From: JBEKCP01 sp050014815 | GTDB taxonomy: Bacteria > Planctomycetota > Planctomycetia > Pirellulales > Thermoguttaceae | Direction of reading: 5' to 3' | Assembly: GCA_050014815.1 (NCBI GenBank) | Contig: JBEKCP010000369.1 | Span: 1 to 6,353 of the forward strand | Length of the DNA stretch: 6,353 nt | Part shown: one piece after another, positions 5,878-6,353 of the stretch | How the letters are laid out: the number at the start of each line of letters is the position of its first letter | How positions within the stretch are numbered: the first letter of the stretch is position 1 | Position numbers and translations under genes: made by a program | The notes under the pieces: model-generated | The model's input: the letters and a program-made list of their open reading frames with translations, nothing else | Database searches by the model: none | What the model was told of the DNA's origin: nothing

Positions 5878-5909
5878 GCGGCTGGCTGGCCGTGGTCAAG
5901 GAGAAAGCA
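5877..5909 (+). repeat. 33-bp direct repeat, copy 2 (leader)
   Basis: It repeats 5537-5569, 340 bp further on. Read in the same phase as copy 1 it would encode SGWLAVVKEKA and run directly into TGA at 5910-5912, overlapping the ATG at 5909. No gene uses that frame here, so it looks like a stranded C-terminus of the 233-residue gene. The single difference makes AAGGAG, a better ribosome binding site than the CAGGAG of copy 1. Confidence 0.95.
5898..5903 (+). promoter_or_regulatory. Strong ribosome binding site for the gene at 5909
   Basis: AAGGAG lies 5 nt before ATG 5909. The same frame stays open upstream to 5807, inside the preceding gene, but this site argues for 5909 as the start. Confidence 0.8.
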
Positions 5910-6352
5910 TGAAGAGCGAATGCCAAGTGCGACAGGATGAACGGCGGAAGATGATCTTCGAATTGGAGCACGCGGCCTGTGCGATCCAGGAATTACTGGC
6001 AGGCATTGTTACTCGAATCAAAGGACGGCCTCTCCCGCTCGGCGCGGATGTGTGGTCAATGGAAGAGGACATCGAGCGGCTGAGAAAAGATCGGGACGAA
6101 TGGAAAGAGGCGGCCGAGAATGGTTTGGCAGCACTTCGGAATATCGGGAAAGAACGCATGCCGGGGCCCGATTGCTTGACGACCTGGACATGGGGAACGG
6201 CACTCGTCTGGCTGAAGAATCATCCGGAATGGTCTTTGAGTGGTGACCATAGGGCTGGGAGTGGCAATCAGGGATGGATATGTGAATCCAAGTTCTGCTA
6301 TGCGGTTGGCGCCACACCCGAAGAGGCGGTGGAGATGGACGCCAGGCTATAG
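5909..6352 (+). CDS. 147-residue phage protein, unknown
   Basis: The start at ATG 5909 is set by AAGGAG at 5898-5903; an earlier start at 5807 would give an atypical Arg-rich extension that overlaps the gene before it by 71 bp. Residues about 6-80 are helical and charged (ERRKMIFELEHAACAIQELL, then SMEEDIERLRKDRDEWKEAAENGLAALRNIG), probably coiled coil. Residues about 85-147 form a compact second part with Trp and paired Cys (WTWGTALVWLKNHPEW, GWICESKFCYAVGATPEEAVEMDARL). The closing pattern of a short strand pair followed by A.TPEEAV is common in small phage proteins of unknown role. C126 and C130 are too few for a classical zinc finger. The gene is complete, with TAG at 6350-6352 just before the window ends. 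I assign no function. Confidence 0.7.
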   Translation: MKSECQVRQDERRKMIFELEHAACAIQELLAGIVTRIKGRPLPLGADVWSMEEDIERLRKDRDEWKEAAENGLAALRNIGKERMPGPDCLTTWTWGTALVWLKNHPEWSLSGDHRAGSGNQGWICESKFCYAVGATPEEAVEMDARL

Positions 6353-6353
6353 A

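Noticed and set aside
5807..5908. N-terminal extension of the 147-residue protein
   Set aside because: It overlaps the preceding gene in another frame, is Arg-rich and lacks an RBS, whereas AAGGAG sits ideally before ATG 5909.
1..6353. CRISPR array, tRNA, rRNA or insertion sequence
   Set aside because: No regularly spaced repeats, no cloverleaf with a CCA end, no transposase motifs and no terminal inverted repeats were seen.

Overview
The window reads as part of the late (virion assembly and packaging) region of a tailed bacteriophage or prophage from a GC-rich bacterium. Ten genes lie head to tail on the plus strand with almost no intergenic space, several with ATGA stop/start overlaps or short gaps carrying Shine-Dalgarno sequences. 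I see no gene I would defend on the minus strand. The clearest marker is a complete terminase large subunit with Walker A, Walker B and an RNase H-like nuclease triad. The host is not determinable. A Planctomycetota-type or other GC-rich environmental host fits the composition and protein style, but that is a weak inference. I see no integrase, host gene or attachment site, so I cannot separate free phage from prophage.

Left block (1-2368) holds virion proteins. It contains the 3' part of a repetitive, glycine/serine/threonine-rich, fibre-like protein whose start is outside the window. Next come a 92-residue protein resembling the spike-base family known from gene transfer agents, a 190-residue two-domain protein with a probable Ig-like C-terminal domain, and a 188-residue protein resembling the Mu gp36/DUF1320 head-tail connector group.

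Middle block (2369-4486) is packaging. A helix-turn-helix protein in the position of the small terminase subunit overlaps the start of the large terminase subunit. The HTH protein would recognise DNA and the large subunit would pump and cut it.

Right block (4487-6353) holds four small proteins I do not recognise: a basic-tailed helical protein, a protein with a disordered acidic N-terminus and folded C-terminus, a 100-residue protein, and a 147-residue protein. The portal gene that often follows terminase is not here. The most unusual feature is a 33-bp near-perfect direct repeat (5537-5569 and 5877-5909) that brackets the 100-residue gene. In its first copy the repeat encodes the C-terminus of the upstream gene. 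In its second copy it lies in a leader but keeps the same frame and runs into an ATGA that starts the next gene. This looks like the scar of insertion, or duplication, of a single-gene cassette. Two tiny ORFs (2381-2422, 4483-4515) bridge intergenic gaps with ATGA junctions and may relay translation.
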